Assembly (NCBI RefSeq): GCF_001758225.1 | Contig: NZ_MAST01000012.1 | Location: 62,001-126,000 of the forward strand | Origin: Humibacillus sp. DSM 29435 | GTDB lineage: Bacteria; Actinomycetota; Actinomycetes; Actinomycetales; Dermatophilaceae | DNA length: 64,000 nucleotides | Direction of reading: 5' to 3' | Shown here: piece by piece, positions 56,601 to 64,000 of the stretch | Position numbering within the stretch: the stretch's first letter is position 1 | How the letters are laid out: each line of letters opens with the position of its first letter | Made by a program: the position numbers and the translations under genes | The notes under the pieces: generated by a model | What the model was told of the DNA's origin: nothing | The model's input: only the letters and a program-made list of their open reading frames with translations | Database searches by the model: none

Positions 56601-59600
56601 CTCGTACACGCGACCGGGGCCACAGTTGAGGGAGACCATTGCGGTGTTTCCGGCCAGGAGCCCGGCCGTCTCGCCGGTGACCGCCTTGGTGACCCGCACC
56701 GAGCCGAGCCGAGGGGTGATCGGGTTGATCGCCGTCACCTGGAAGGCCGAGCCGTCGGCCGGCGTGGTGAAGGTCACCGAGTCACCGGTGCCCTGCGGGC
56801 TGGAGTCGACGACGAACTGCACCTGGTCCCAACCGTAGGCCGGCGGCACTGTGGGCTTGGAGGTCTCGGTGAGCGTGCACGTCGTCGACGCCGGCACGGT
56901 CGGCTGTTCCTGGCTCTCGCCGTCGGTGAGCACGAAGTTCTTGTCGGACTGGCCGGCGCAGGTCAGCCGGAAGCCGAACGTGCTGCCGGGCGTGTAGCCG
57001 CCCTCCTTGCCGGCTCCGACCACTGACTTGGTCACGTTGAGAGACCCGGTGATGCGCTTGACCGCGTTCGTCGCGGTCACCGTGGCCGGCGCAGTCGCCG
57101 ACGTTACCGCTACCTGCTCGCTCGGGGTGTAGGCGACGGGAAGCCAGACGTAGGAGGGGTCGGTGGCGCTCGGCGGGTCGGTCAGGGTGTCGGGGTCCTC
57201 GGTCACCGTGCACTGTGAACCCACCAGTACGGCATCCGAGGTGCCGGTGGCCCCGGGGGCCAGGTTGAAGGTGCCGGTCACGGCCGGCTGGGCACCATAG
57301 GTACAGCTGTAGCCCAGGGCGAACCTACGGCCGGCGTCGACCACGCCGTCGGGGTCGGTCAGCGCCTTGGTGACCTCGAGCGTGCCCAGCACCCGCACGA
57401 CGGTGTTCTCGACGGGCACGTTGATGACCTGGTTGGCGGTCGTCAGGGTGACGTTCTGGGCACCCGGCGTCGGACCCCAGGCGTAGGAGGCGTCGAGCAG
57501 GCCGTCGCTGGGCGGCGTCTCGGTGACCGTGCACGACGTACCGACGGGTAGGTCGGGCGTGGAGGCGGTCTCGCCGACCCCCACCTTGAACACGTAGGGG
57601 GTGGCGCGGCTGTCACAGTCGGCTGTGACGGTGAACTGGGCCCCCGAGACGACGCCCTGCGTCTCGCCGGTGACGGTCTTGGTCGCTCGCACCTGCCCGA
57701 AGACGGGCACCGTGGGGTTGGTCACGGTGAGCGTGGTGCTGCCGTTCGCCACGATGGTCGCGAGTAGGGACGGCGACCAGGTGGGCGTGCCCCACCGGTA
57801 GGCCGGGCTCAGCAGGCCGGCGTCGGGGGTGACCTCCTGCACCGAGCAGGTCACGCGGGCCGGGAGGCCGGTGATAGTCGTCGTGCCGCCGTCGGCCACG
57901 GTGACCTGACCCGCAAACCCGGGGGCGCAGGTGTAGTTGACCTTGAAGTTCTTTGCCGTTCCGCCGCTGTAGCCGGAGCCGTCGACCACCTTGGCGACCA
58001 CGAGCGACCCGAACTCTCGGGTGTAGCTGTTGCCGACCGTAACCGAGGCCGTGGCGTTCGCGCCGATGACGACGCTGCTCGGGGTGATCGTGGGTGGCGT
58101 GTTCCACACGTAGCTCGGTCCGCCGAAGTCACCGTCCTGCGGCTGCAGGTTCTCAGAGAACGCGCACTGCGACCCGGCGGGGATGCCGTCTGGCGGCGAG
58201 ACCGCCTGGCTCGTGGTCACGTCGAGGGTGCCGCTCGTGGTGGGGCCGTCGGTGAGCGTGCACGTGTAGCCGACCGGGAAGACACGGTCGGTGCCGCCGA
58301 CGAAGCCGCCGGGGCCGGTCACCGTCTTGGTCACCGAGAACGTGCCGAAGCGCTGCACCACCGGGTTGGTGATGGTGACAGACGCGGTTCCCCCGTCGGT
58401 GATCGTCACCGGCTGGGTGCTGAAGGTGGCCGGGCCCCACCCGTAGGAGGCGTTGAGCAGCCCTCCGATGGGCGTGTTCTCGGTGACGGTGCACGACCGA
58501 CCCGCCGGAAGGTCGGCGATGGTGACGGGGGTGCCGGTGGTGAGGGTGCTGAACGTTCCGGTGAGGCCGCTACCGCAGTCGTAGGCCCCGGAGAAGGTCT
58601 TGGACGCGCCACCGGTGTACGCCCCGGTCGGGGCGTCGACGACCTTGGAGATGCGAAGTGAACCGGTGACGAACCGGTTGGTCGCGGTGCAGGTGACGTT
58701 GGCCGATGACGTCGCGGCGGCACTGTCGGGCAGGGCCACGCTCGCGCCGACCACAGGCACGGCTGTGCCTCCGGTGGTGCGACACGACCAGTCGCCGAAC
58801 TGCGTGTAGCCCGTCGAGGCAGCCCCGGTGCCCGTCTCGCTGAGCGCATAGGTACCGGCGGGCAGTCGCTGGGTGGTCACGGCCGGCGAGCCCGACGGGC
58901 CCGACACGATGGTGCCCGACGGAGGCGGTGCCACCGACCCGGTGGCGGTCAGCGTCCAGAGGCTCGGGGCGGCCGTGCCACTCGCCACCTGTTTGACCAG
59001 TGTCAGGGTCGCTTTCGGCGTGTAGGTGTTGGTGTAGGTGCAGGTGATACCCGGTTGGGTCACGTCAGGAGGTCGCGGCACGTCGGCGAGGGTCACCTGG
59101 CGCCCTGCGAGGTTGAGGGTCACACCCGGTACGGCCTCGGGTCGGCCGTTCGCTCCAACCTGCGTGCAGGAGAGGCCCGTGAGCGACCAGCGGTCGTCGT
59201 TGGGGTCGTTCTCGGTCACCGTGACCGAGTCCCCCGTGGTCAGATCGCGCGTTGTGCTCCCGCCGGAGCTGAGACTGAACGACCCGTTCGACCACGGCGA
59301 GCCGGCGAGTGCCGAGGTGGAGCCGAAACCGAAGCTGGTCGGTGCGGGCGAGGTGCCCGCGACCTGCTTGACGATGGTCAGGCTGCGCGCCGTGTCGAGC
59401 GAGGCGTACAGGCAGGCGTGGGTCTGCTTGGTCTCGACCGTCGAGAAGCGGTTGACCGGTTGGCCCACCGGCTTCGTCGGGCACGTCGTGGCGTTGGCGA
59501 CCGGCACGAACCCGGTGATGACGAGCCGGAACTTCGTGCCGCCCTGGGTCACCACGGTCGAGATCTGGTTGCTGAAGGCGATGACGTCGTTGTTGGAAGG

Positions 59601-60161
59601 GCTGGTCGGTGGCTCGGCATCGTTGGTGGTCTCGTCGAGGGTCCACGGGAAGCTGAGCGTGTTGGGGGTGCTGAAGCCGCCGAGCACCGTAGTGAGGGTG
59701 CCGGTGTAGTACTCGTCGTCGGCGTAGACCGAGTTGTTGTAGTGGATCATCCGGCCGATGAGGAACTGGCTGCCGTCGCTGACGGTCGTAACGGTCGAGG
59801 GCCGGAAGCCCACTGTGCTCTGGGTGGTCGTGCTGAGCTTCCTGGGGCAGGTGCCGTCTGTGTCCGACCCATGAGCGGTCTGGGCCTCGTTGGTGCTTGA
59901 GCCCGTGTTGCCCACCAGGGCTGAGCTGGTGGCCGTTCCTGGAGGCGCATACGTGATGCAGTTGTTTCTGCCGGTGCCGTAGTCGACTCCCCTGTGGTCG
60001 GCCATCTGGGCCTTGACCGGACCCGCCGTGACGTTGGCCGCCTGAGCGGCCGTGGCCGGCAGCACGAGCGAGGCCGCCAGCGCCAGGGCCCCGACGAGGA
60101 GCAGCACCATCAGGGAGGCCGTCGACCGCGCGGCAGGCCGCCCCATCCGAGCTGTCGACAT
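53688..60161 (-). CDS. 2157-residue LPXTG wall-anchored protein with 13 DUF5979-like repeats
   Basis: A signal peptide (about residues 1-43) is followed by a domain resembling choice-of-anchor K (about 45-257; LIGRMIHYNNSV), two related beta modules (about 260-500), then 13 modules of about 111 residues each (about 500-1945). Each module opens with a strand like GSLVVAKVVDG, carries paired cysteines and closes near SYVWGTP and a short threonine-rich strand. A DUF11-like domain (about 1945-2070), a Pro/Thr-rich spacer, LPITG, a hydrophobic helix and RRRRRQYQP complete a sortase substrate. Probable role: a long, rigid surface stalk or adhesin. No sortase gene is in the window. The ATG at 60161 follows AGGGGTGACG. 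Confidence 0.87.
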   Translation of the reverse strand: MSTARMGRPAARSTASLMVLLLVGALALAASLVLPATAAQAANVTAGPVKAQMADHRGVDYGTGRNNCITYAPPGTATSSALVGNTGSSTNEAQTAHGSDTDGTCPRKLSTTTQSTVGFRPSTVTTVSDGSQFLIGRMIHYNNSVYADDEYYTGTLTTVLGGFSTPNTLSFPWTLDETTNDAEPPTSPSNNDVIAFSNQISTVVTQGGTKFRLVITGFVPVANATTCPTKPVGQPVNRFSTVETKQTHACLYASLDTARSLTIVKQVAGTSPAPTSFGFGSTSALAGSPWSNGSFSLSSGGSTTRDLTTGDSVTVTENDPNDDRWSLTGLSCTQVGANGRPEAVPGVTLNLAGRQVTLADVPRPPDVTQPGITCTYTNTYTPKATLTLVKQVASGTAAPSLWTLTATGSVAPPPSGTIVSGPSGSPAVTTQRLPAGTYALSETGTGAASTGYTQFGDWSCRTTGGTAVPVVGASVALPDSAAATSSANVTCTATNRFVTGSLRISKVVDAPTGAYTGGASKTFSGAYDCGSGLTGTFSTLTTGTPVTIADLPAGRSCTVTENTPIGGLLNASYGWGPATFSTQPVTITDGGTASVTITNPVVQRFGTFSVTKTVTGPGGFVGGTDRVFPVGYTCTLTDGPTTSGTLDVTTSQAVSPPDGIPAGSQCAFSENLQPQDGDFGGPSYVWNTPPTITPSSVVIGANATASVTVGNSYTREFGSLVVAKVVDGSGYSGGTAKNFKVNYTCAPGFAGQVTVADGGTTTITGLPARVTCSVQEVTPDAGLLSPAYRWGTPTWSPSLLATIVANGSTTLTVTNPTVPVFGQVRATKTVTGETQGVVSGAQFTVTADCDSRATPYVFKVGVGETASTPDLPVGTSCTVTETPPSDGLLDASYAWGPTPGAQNVTLTTANQVINVPVENTVVRVLGTLEVTKALTDPDGVVDAGRRFALGYSCTYGAQPAVTGTFNLAPGATGTSDAVLVGSQCTVTEDPDTLTDPPSATDPSYVWLPVAYTPSEQVAVTSATAPATVTATNAVKRITGSLNVTKSVVGAGKEGGYTPGSTFGFRLTCAGQSDKNFVLTDGESQEQPTVPASTTCTLTETSKPTVPPAYGWDQVQFVVDSSPQGTGDSVTFTTPADGSAFQVTAINPITPRLGSVRVTKAVTGETAGLLAGNTAMVSLNCGPGRVYELDVPIPGETTQDGIPVGSTCVATESTLTGGLLDASYAWETPDYSPADATVEVVENTTPSIGISNPILRVTAPVNLVKRFVGTQGIIDPDRLYDINWSCTYRGSTVGSGSVSVKAGPDGTVLADDIPVTSTCIATEGDLGTPSGDPAFRWLDPTITGTTVASPGPNTVGVTNTLTRDSGTVLVRKQITGATEGYTGGTDENFTLHGECYVPGQPGVPTRFADGTIADGGEKPIVASIGWTCSGYEDTPSQALLKDTSYAWGAPVYDPAGSFVLTRAKPEQVFLAQNPIVRVRSSLTIEKAVRDSFGVVDPNATFTGTYSCQYGTDDPVTGTWSITPGANAKQTVDGLLLGSKCTVTENTPAGTGLPDSSYSWAPAVVGPPATVEAGGTTTVQVTNSVQRLYAGLQLSKTLTDPAGGVKPGTKFAGVWTCAQGTDTYSDRFSVTAGTSTVLFTPEDARVPATSVCSVQEDTLNPDVLVDGSFDWGPAVYTPDTVTLITGETASLAIANTVIRVYSDVQVQKAVTGPGADLGADTRDYTGTLSCRYGDDDPVVTTWQARPGAPWLASGILVGSVCNATENLPGSTGQPVDNDDSYVWGDPVVIDPVTVTPPATPTPPLRVLNPIERQFGTFSMAKEVVGDTEGILDPAATFPMSWTCQPGVGDAITGDFSVARDGTAFVGQDPEIPVDSTCTVTEPAEALPALQDAAWAWSDPEFTIAPVPAEPLDAPDARSVTFVIPRPQEDTPVPNVDLVATNTVTRTDGAYSVSKSSDPASGTQVAPGSNITYSVTLDSTGTVPVHEVVVVDDLTAVLTSATLAAITPPAGTSVAFDVATGKLVWTVGTLTKGAQLTLKYAVRVNDDAYSQTLRNSVTSTGDVPPTTCAGTAPLVSPTIPGGRSTAAPAASGVSVCSTEHTTPPKPTPPPTVPPTAPPAGPSLPITGSSVGILLGSAAALLLVGGGLLVVDRRRRRQYQP

Positions 60162-60316
60162 CGTCACCCCTGGTTCGGCGGCTGAGGCACGTCCATAACG
60201 GCGACACACCATGAAGGCCTCAGTAGCACTGGGGCCAGTCCGGGGAGTCTATGGGTGAACCAGAGTCGGCGATAGGCCTACTTGTCCGACATGGCAGGCA
60301 ACCGCGTCACCAACCG

Positions 60317-63300
60317 TCACCAACCGTCGCGACCGCCGCGATCGGTGAGGTTCCAGGCGTCCTCCGACTCCTCGTCGTCCGCACCCTCGATGACGGTCGG
60401 CGTGAGGTCGCCCGGTGACCATCGGCCGGAGGGCACCGCGGTGGTGCGATCGGAGTCCCTGCGGGCGCTGTCGACCCCGTCGGGCCCGTCAGCCGCCTCG
60501 TCAGGGGCCTCGTCGCGATGACGGCGCTCTCCCCGTTCGGCCACGATGGACGCAGTGCGCTGGGGCGCCAGGCCCTCGCCCATCGAGGTCTCGTCGTCGA
60601 GGTCATCGAGGTCATCGGCGTCAGCCGCTGTCGCGTCGCGTTCACCGGGCACCTCGCGCGCAATCACGGAGTCGGCGGCGTACGGCCCCTCATCGGTGAT
60701 CTCGACGTCGTCGACCACGACGGCCGGCACGTCATCGCCACGCAGCAGGGCGAGGGTCTGGGCCAGGTCGTCGGTTCGCACGAGCACGTCCCGGGCCTTG
60801 CTGCCCTCACTCGGTCCGACGATGCCGCGCGACTCAAGGAGGTCCATCAGCCGGCCGGCCTTGGCGAAGCCGACGCGCAGCTTGCGCTGGAGCATCGAGG
60901 TCGATCCGAACTGGGTCGTGACGACGAGCTCGGTGGCTTGCAGCAGCACGTCGAGGTCGTCGCCGATGTCGTCGTCGATCTGCTTCTTCGGGGCCACCAC
61001 GGTGACGTCTTCGACGTAGTTCGGCGCGAGCTGGGTGGTGACGAACTTGACGACCTCGTGGATCTCCGACTCGTTGACCCACGCCCCCTGCACCCGCATC
61101 GGTTTGCTGGCGCCCATCGGGAGGAAGAGGGCGTCACCCTGACCGATGAGCTTCTCGGCGCCCGGCTGGTCGAGCACGACCCGCGAGTCGGCGAGCGAGC
61201 TCGTGGCGAACGCCATCCGTGACGGGATGTTGGCCTTGATGAGGCCGGTGACGACGTCGACCGACGGACGCTGGGTGGCCAGCACGAGGTGGATACCGGC
61301 GGCCCGGGCCAGCTGGGTGATGCGCACGATCGACTCCTCGACGTCGCGCGGGGCCACCATCATCAGGTCGGCCAGCTCGTCGACGACGACGAGCAGGTAG
61401 GGGTAGGTCGTCAGCTGGCGCTCAGACCCCGGGAGCGGCTTGACCTTGCCGGCCCGCACCGCCTTGTTGAAGTCGTCGAGGTGCTTGAAGCCGAACGCAG
61501 CGAGGTCGTCGTAGCGCTGGTCCATCTCTTTGACGACCCAGGAGAGCGCCTCGGCGGCCTTCTTCGGGTTGGTGATGATCGGGGTGATCAGGTGCGGGAT
61601 GCCTTCGTAGGCCGTCAGCTCGACCCGCTTGGGGTCGACGAGGATCATCCGCACCTCCTCGGGCGTCGAGCGCATGAGGATCGAGGTGATCATCGAGTTG
61701 ACGAAGCTGCTCTTTCCCGAGCCCGTGGCGCCCGCCACGAGCAGGTGCGGCATCTTGGCAAGGTTGGCGATGACGTAGGCGCCCTCGACGTCCTTGCCCA
61801 CGCCCATGACCATCGGGTGCTCGTTGCTGCGGGCTGTGTGGCTGCGCAGCACGTCACCCAGGGCGACGTTCTCGCGGTCGAGGTTGGGGATCTCGATGCC
61901 GATGGCCGACTTGCCGGGGATCGGGCTAAGGATGCGCACGTCGGCGGAGGCGACGGCGTAGGCGATGTTCTTCGACAGGGCGGTGACCCGCTCGACCTTG
62001 GTGCCGGCGCCGAGCTCGACCTCGTAGCGGGTGACGGTCGGGCCGCGGGTGAAGCCGGTCACGGCGGCGTCGATGTCGAACTGGTCGAAGACGTGGGTCA
62101 GCGACTCGACCACGCGGTCGTTCGTCTCGCTCCGGGTCTTGTGCGGGGCACCCGGCGTGAGCATGGCGTGGTCGGGCAGGCGGTAGGTGATGTCGCCGCC
62201 GAGGGAGAGCTGTTCCACCCGAGCCGGCAGGGGTGCACCCGCCGGGGGCGGAACGAGCTCGGCTCGGGGGCCGATGCTCGCGGGGCCGACACTGCCGGCC
62301 GCTCGGGCCGGCTTGGCTCCGGCTGCGCCGCTCGGCTGACCGCTGCTCTGACCAGCGGGGCGGGGCGCCAGCACCCCGGGGGCTGTCTCACGCTTCTGGC
62401 CCGGCCGCGGCCCGTCGGCGGCTGCCTCGTCGTCGGCGACGACCTCGGCCGCCTTGCGGAAGGCCTCGTCGCCGTCGCGCTCCTCGAGCTCTACTGCCTT
62501 GCGACGTCGTGCGCGAGCGCGGCCACCCGCAGAGCTCCCGCCCTGCTCGGACTCGTGATCGGCGCCGTCATCGCTGTCAGTGCTGTCATCGCCGCCATCG
62601 CTGCGGATGACGAGGTCGCGCAGCTGGCGGAGCCGGTGCGGGATGAGGCTCACCGGCGTGGCCGTGACGACGAGCAGCCCGAAGACACCGAGCAGCACCA
62701 ACAGGGCGACCGCTCCGTAGCTGGAGATCGCAGCCGCGACCGGGCTCGAGGCGAGGAAGCCGATGATGCCTCCGGCGGCTCGCATGCCCTCAGCGCCGTC
62801 GGGCGGGTTCGGGATGTTGTCGGCCAGATGGGCCAGGCCGCACGCGGAGATGGTCAGGGCCAGCAGCCCGAAGGTGATTCGACTGGTGGCGGCCTCGTCG
62901 CCCGGGGTTCGCAGCAGCCGAAGTCCCAGCAACAGCAGCACGAGGGGAACGGCGTAGGCCACCCGCCCGAAGGTGCCGGCGAACACGGCGTGCACGACGT
63001 CACCGAACAGCCCCGGCACGCCCCACCACTCGCGGGCCGCGACGATGATCGACAGAGCGATGAGCGCGAAACCAAGACCGTCTCGACGGTGCTCGGGCTC
63101 GAGGTCCATGGCGGTGTGGCTCACCCGTCGCACCGCGCCGCCGGCGAGGTGCGAGACCCCCATCCAGGTGTCGCGCACCGCCCGCAACGGCAGGGGCAGG
63201 GCCCCACCCTTGGCCTTGCCCGCCGTCTTGGCCGGGGACGGCTTGCGCGCTGCCGGGCGGCTCGACCGGGCGGCGGGCGGACGCGAGGTGCTGCCCTTGG

Positions 63301-63367
63301 CGGGCGGCTTGGCGCGGGCCGCCGCCGCCGGGCGGGGGCGCGAGGGGTTGGTCGGACGAGTTGCCAT
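60317..63367 (-). CDS. ftsK: DNA translocase FtsK
   Basis: 1016 residues. A basic Ala/Pro-rich start (about 70 residues) precedes four transmembrane helices (about 80-250), a linker of Asp/Gly and Ala/Arg-rich sequence, the motor domain with Walker A GATGSGKSSFVNSM (around residue 545) and DELADLMM, and the gamma winged-helix domain (STSMLQRKLRVGFAKAGRL) that reads KOPS. A 130-residue acidic tail follows the gamma domain, longer than usual. FtsK pumps chromosome dimers to the septum. The ATG at 63367 follows a -10 TACCGT by seven bases, so the mRNA may be leaderless. It lies in the actinobacterial ftsK-pgsA-cinA-clgR-recA neighbourhood, but here kdp and the LPXTG gene intervene. Confidence 0.95.
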   Translation of the reverse strand: MATRPTNPSRPRPAAAARAKPPAKGSTSRPPAARSSRPAARKPSPAKTAGKAKGGALPLPLRAVRDTWMGVSHLAGGAVRRVSHTAMDLEPEHRRDGLGFALIALSIIVAAREWWGVPGLFGDVVHAVFAGTFGRVAYAVPLVLLLLGLRLLRTPGDEAATSRITFGLLALTISACGLAHLADNIPNPPDGAEGMRAAGGIIGFLASSPVAAAISSYGAVALLVLLGVFGLLVVTATPVSLIPHRLRQLRDLVIRSDGGDDSTDSDDGADHESEQGGSSAGGRARARRRKAVELEERDGDEAFRKAAEVVADDEAAADGPRPGQKRETAPGVLAPRPAGQSSGQPSGAAGAKPARAAGSVGPASIGPRAELVPPPAGAPLPARVEQLSLGGDITYRLPDHAMLTPGAPHKTRSETNDRVVESLTHVFDQFDIDAAVTGFTRGPTVTRYEVELGAGTKVERVTALSKNIAYAVASADVRILSPIPGKSAIGIEIPNLDRENVALGDVLRSHTARSNEHPMVMGVGKDVEGAYVIANLAKMPHLLVAGATGSGKSSFVNSMITSILMRSTPEEVRMILVDPKRVELTAYEGIPHLITPIITNPKKAAEALSWVVKEMDQRYDDLAAFGFKHLDDFNKAVRAGKVKPLPGSERQLTTYPYLLVVVDELADLMMVAPRDVEESIVRITQLARAAGIHLVLATQRPSVDVVTGLIKANIPSRMAFATSSLADSRVVLDQPGAEKLIGQGDALFLPMGASKPMRVQGAWVNESEIHEVVKFVTTQLAPNYVEDVTVVAPKKQIDDDIGDDLDVLLQATELVVTTQFGSTSMLQRKLRVGFAKAGRLMDLLESRGIVGPSEGSKARDVLVRTDDLAQTLALLRGDDVPAVVVDDVEITDEGPYAADSVIAREVPGERDATAADADDLDDLDDETSMGEGLAPQRTASIVAERGERRHRDEAPDEAADGPDGVDSARRDSDRTTAVPSGRWSPGDLTPTVIEGADDEESEDAWNLTDRGGRDGW

Positions 63368-63374
63368 GGGTCGC

Positions 63375-63380
63375 ACGGTA
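63375..63380 (-). promoter_or_regulatory. -10 box TACCGT for ftsK
   Basis: Minus-strand TACCGT ends seven bases before the ftsK ATG and no Shine-Dalgarno is present, which suggests a leaderless transcript. Confidence 0.45.
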
Positions 63381-63519
63381 CGGGAATGCCCCTCTGATCT
63401 CACGCGTCACACGCGCAACAGCCACGACCGGTGCGGGAAGCGGAGCCGTTGCGACGTGACCGCCGTCAAGCGCCTCGGGCCCCGCCCGTCTCAGATTCCG
63501 ACACGACCGTGTCGGTCGG

Positions 63520-63549
63520 TGGACAGCTCCCGGCGTGGGCCCCTATCTT
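63520..63549 (+). promoter_or_regulatory. Promoter of the SAM-IV riboswitch transcript
   Basis: TGGACA (63520-63525) and TATCTT (63544-63549) are 18 bases apart and would start transcription a few bases before the riboswitch at 63558. Confidence 0.6.
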
Positions 63550-63557
63550 CATGGGCA

Positions 63558-63681
63558 GGTCATGAGTGCCAGTGACAAGCCCCGGCTCGCTGGTCGGCAA
63601 CCCTCCTCCGCGGTGGGGTGCTCCGGGTGACGACCCGGTCGACCCTTCGCCCGCGGTGGCGGTGGTCGGCAAGCGCGGACC
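63558..63681 (+). promoter_or_regulatory. SAM-IV riboswitch
   Basis: The stretch follows the SAM-IV consensus of actinobacteria: GGTCATGAGTGCCAG, then AAGCCCCGGC, GGCAACCC, GGTGGGGTG and the closing GACGACC, with the late conserved element GCAAGCGCGGACC used in the second pseudoknot. A variable hairpin lies in between. Elements were recognised by eye against the known mycobacterial sequence. SAM binding should lower expression of the downstream gene when methionine/SAM is abundant. A TGGGT/ACCCA pair (63691-63707) reaches into the AGGAG ribosome site, so control of translation is possible. Confidence 0.85.
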
Positions 63682-63718
63682 TGCACCCGGTGGGTCCCCC
63701 ATACCCAGGAGCAGCGTC

Positions 63719-64000
63719 ATGTCGGTACTCCCCCGTCCCTCGTCCTTCGATGACGTGAACGGTCGGCCCGTGCCACCGGTGCCCGTCATTCGCAGCCGGG
63801 CGCTGCACGTGGTCGCCCCCCCGAGCGGGCTGCCACCGGTTGTCGGCGCCGACCTCAACGCGCCGACCCTCACCGGCCCGGTGCGCTACGCGAACCTCGA
63901 CCACGCCGCCTCCACGCCGGCCCTGGAGAGCGTCAAGGCGGCCGTCGACCAGGCCCTGCTCAGCTACGCCTCGGTGCACCGCGGCGCCGGCTACGCCTCG
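63719..64000 (+). CDS. Class V aminotransferase (cysteine desulfurase-like), cut at the window end
   Basis: The first 94 codons of a PLP enzyme. After a 55-residue lead, VRYANLDHAASTPALESVKA matches the N-terminus of class V aminotransferases of the SufS/NifS type (usually YLDNAATTP), and the frame ends at ASVHRGAGYAS, a segment that normally precedes the PLP-binding part. The ATG has AGGAG seven bases upstream. A SAM-IV riboswitch in front places it in sulfur metabolism; use of cysteine or a related substrate is inferred. The catalytic lysine and cysteine lie beyond the window. Confidence 0.8.
   Translation, partial: MSVLPRPSSFDDVNGRPVPPVPVIRSRALHVVAPPSGLPPVVGADLNAPTLTGPVRYANLDHAASTPALESVKAAVDQALLSYASVHRGAGYAS

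Overview
The window is 64 kb of very GC-rich chromosome with dense, short-gapped genes, GTG/TTG starts and several start codons lying only 6-8 bases after a TANNNT -10 box. Gene content and order (holA-rpsT-lepA-hemW; ftsK, pgsA, cinA, clgR, DUF3046-recA-recX, miaB-miaA-dapF-hflX) are those of an actinomycete chromosome. The extras (kdpFABCDE, an LPXTG protein rich in DUF5979-like repeats, actinobacterial stand-alone enzymes) fit a Micrococcales relative of the Intrasporangiaceae/Dermatophilaceae type. That placement is inference from gene order and style, not from a database search. No rRNA, tRNA, transposase, phage gene or CRISPR array was recognised.

Layout. 1-7.7 kb: a secreted CHAP hydrolase (cut by the window edge), aldehyde dehydrogenase, hemW, an Acr3 arsenite exporter divergent from an ArsR regulator around a palindromic operator, a PtpB-like phosphatase, a frameshifted VOC gene and an AraC regulator. 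7.7-16 kb: lepA, M48 protease, MFS exporter, lone PemK/MazF-like protein, rpsT, holA and an SPFH membrane protein. 16-31.4 kb: DinG-type helicase, fhs, tandem GNAT protein coupled to a GH63-like glucosidase, hflX, methyltransferase, dapF, SulP transporter with a cysteine-free ArsR regulator, miaA and def. 31.5-45 kb: miaB, YceI, recX, recA with an SOS box, macro-domain protein, DUF3046, DUF3352, dipeptide epimerase with a class A beta-lactamase-like hydrolase, clgR, cinA, pgsA, rimO and an M19 dipeptidase. 45-53.7 kb: an ion-channel-like protein divergent from the complete kdpFABCDE operon. 53.7-64 kb: a 2157-residue wall-anchored repeat protein, ftsK, and a SAM-IV riboswitch in front of a class V aminotransferase that runs off the edge.

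Functional themes. DNA replication, repair and segregation (holA, dinG, recA, recX, ftsK); tRNA and ribosome modification (miaA, miaB, rimO, lepA, def, hflX); wall metabolism and recycling (dapF, dipeptide epimerase, beta-lactamase-like hydrolase, M19 dipeptidase, CHAP); ion and anion homeostasis (kdp, SulP, Acr3).

The least explained structure is non-coding. A 51-bp tandem repeat family built on the doubled core GCGCGACGCGC occurs at three intergenic loci (11.1, 13.7 and 26.6 kb). A 70-bp inverted-repeat element occurs at two (25.7 and 31.5 kb). A perfect 30-bp hairpin lies between convergent genes at 15.9 kb. Four helically phased CGTCA-type repeats precede kdpF. No clearly new multi-gene system was identified; the repeat families are the best candidates for something undescribed.
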